Shown here: positions 63,455-64,000 of the stretch, in pieces
How the letters are laid out: every line of letters starts with the position of its first letter
How positions within the stretch are numbered: the first letter of the stretch is position 1
NCBI GenBank assembly: GCA_037951105.1
Contig: JBAMJV010009368.1
Span: forward strand, 41,867 to 105,866
Direction: 5' to 3'
Source: Echinarachnius parma
Taxonomy: Eukaryota; Echinodermata; Echinoidea; Clypeasteroida; Echinarachniidae
Length of the DNA: 64,000 nt
Notes under the pieces: model-generated
Told to the model about the DNA's origin: nothing
Databases searched by the model: none
Seen by the model: the letters and a program-made list of their open reading frames with translations, nothing else
Program-made: the position numbers and the translations under genes

Positions 63455-64000
63455 AGGGGAATTCCACCCAAGAAATGTGATGTCTGCTATGAAATGAGGT
63501 GAATATGAAGAATCATGATCGAAAATCTGAGCCAAAACGGTAGAGCAATAAAAAAGTTATGACAGGATTAACTTTGCTCCGATTTTTAGTATCGTTCGCA
63601 ATTGCTATCGATCGTGACGTCACTTGCGAGCTGCAGCCATTTTGACTTCTACATGGAAATTTTACAAAATTTTAATTTTCTTCATAACAAAGAAAAATTA
63701 TGAGCTAAAAAATTCCAATGATGTTGGCCCATCAGTATTCTTCTATGAATTCGTGAAAACAAGCAGAGAAAAATTAATTTTTAGCTATGAAAATGAGAAT
63801 TAAGTGCATTTTCATGTGCTAAAGCTATGGCGAGTTGCTCGTGCATGATGTTGCATTTGGCGGCAATTTTGAAACGATCGCTCATTACTACATGATGTTC
63901 AAAAAGGTATAACTCCCGTGTTTCCTGTCCGATTTCGATCAAATTTTCACCAATTATTCCTCTTGTTCTGCTTATTCAAATAACGAATAGTTTTATCAGG
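63455..64000. mobile_element. T2/Kolobok-like MITE family A (cut by window end)
   Basis: Starts AGGGGAATTCCACCC directly after TTAA at 63451-63454. Nearly the same sequence as 7130-7701. The left arm has the empty TTAA at 14450-14453. It begins 8 bases into intron 3, next to the splice donor. Confidence 0.85.

Noticed and set aside
1800-64000. Inverted duplication as an assembly artefact of two haplotypes
   Set aside because: Not fully excluded, but the arms differ at about 9% of exon 3 residues, in many insertions and in repeat numbers, and they lie in opposite orientation. Paralogous arms are the better reading.

Overview
This is eukaryotic, metazoan DNA: intron-rich genes with GT-AG junctions, an intact Ty3/gypsy retrotransposon, tRNA-derived SINEs, and a very high load of short DNA transposons, microsatellites and poly-G/C tracts. 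No rRNA, operon or bacterial signal is seen. The TE style (TTAA-target MITEs, TGACCTTTGACCT-type repeats, a PHD-containing DUF6589-like gene) suggests a marine invertebrate, perhaps an echinoderm, hemichordate or lancelet. The species cannot be proven from the window.

The layout is a large, imperfect inverted duplication. The left arm (about 1.8-34.0 kb) carries a minus-strand gene of nine coding exons (25917 down to 2448). The exon phases join into one open frame of 1459 codons plus stop. The right arm (about 49.0 kb to the window end) carries the divergent plus-strand paralogue, with exons 1-3 visible (56536-63443) and the rest beyond position 64000. Exon 3 is about 91% identical at the protein level between copies by eye, and non-coding stretches match in reverse complement down to about 34.0/49.0 kb. 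The product has a lysine/arginine-rich and proline/threonine-repeat N-terminus, then a DUF6589-like core interrupted by a PHD finger. DUF6589 proteins are multi-copy and probably transposon-derived, so this is either a domesticated gene pair or a very old mobile-element gene.

The arms differ by many transposon insertions, and the other arm often preserves the empty site. This gives direct evidence for target-site duplications: hAT-like (8 bp), T2/Kolobok-like (TTAA), piggyBac-like (TTAA), mariner-like (TA) and Helitron-like (A|T) elements. The spacer between the arms (34.0-49.0 kb) is mainly one complete 11.66-kb Ty3/gypsy element with LTRs that read as identical and a 5-bp target duplication. 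Its 5' leader was itself invaded by a 5.15-kb non-autonomous element with an 8-bp target duplication, which carries two tandem arrays, one with higher-order (about 363-bp) organisation.

Other highlights are: a Helitron-like element with seven 156-bp repeats, each holding a perfect X-box (RFX-type) palindrome; repeats with perfect DR1 nuclear-receptor motifs; a 1.84-kb fold-back element; a piggyBac-like remnant with a nested SINE; and repeated local duplication of exon pieces (a 33-residue VNTR in exon 1, four partial copies of exon 8, decayed copies of the terminal exon).
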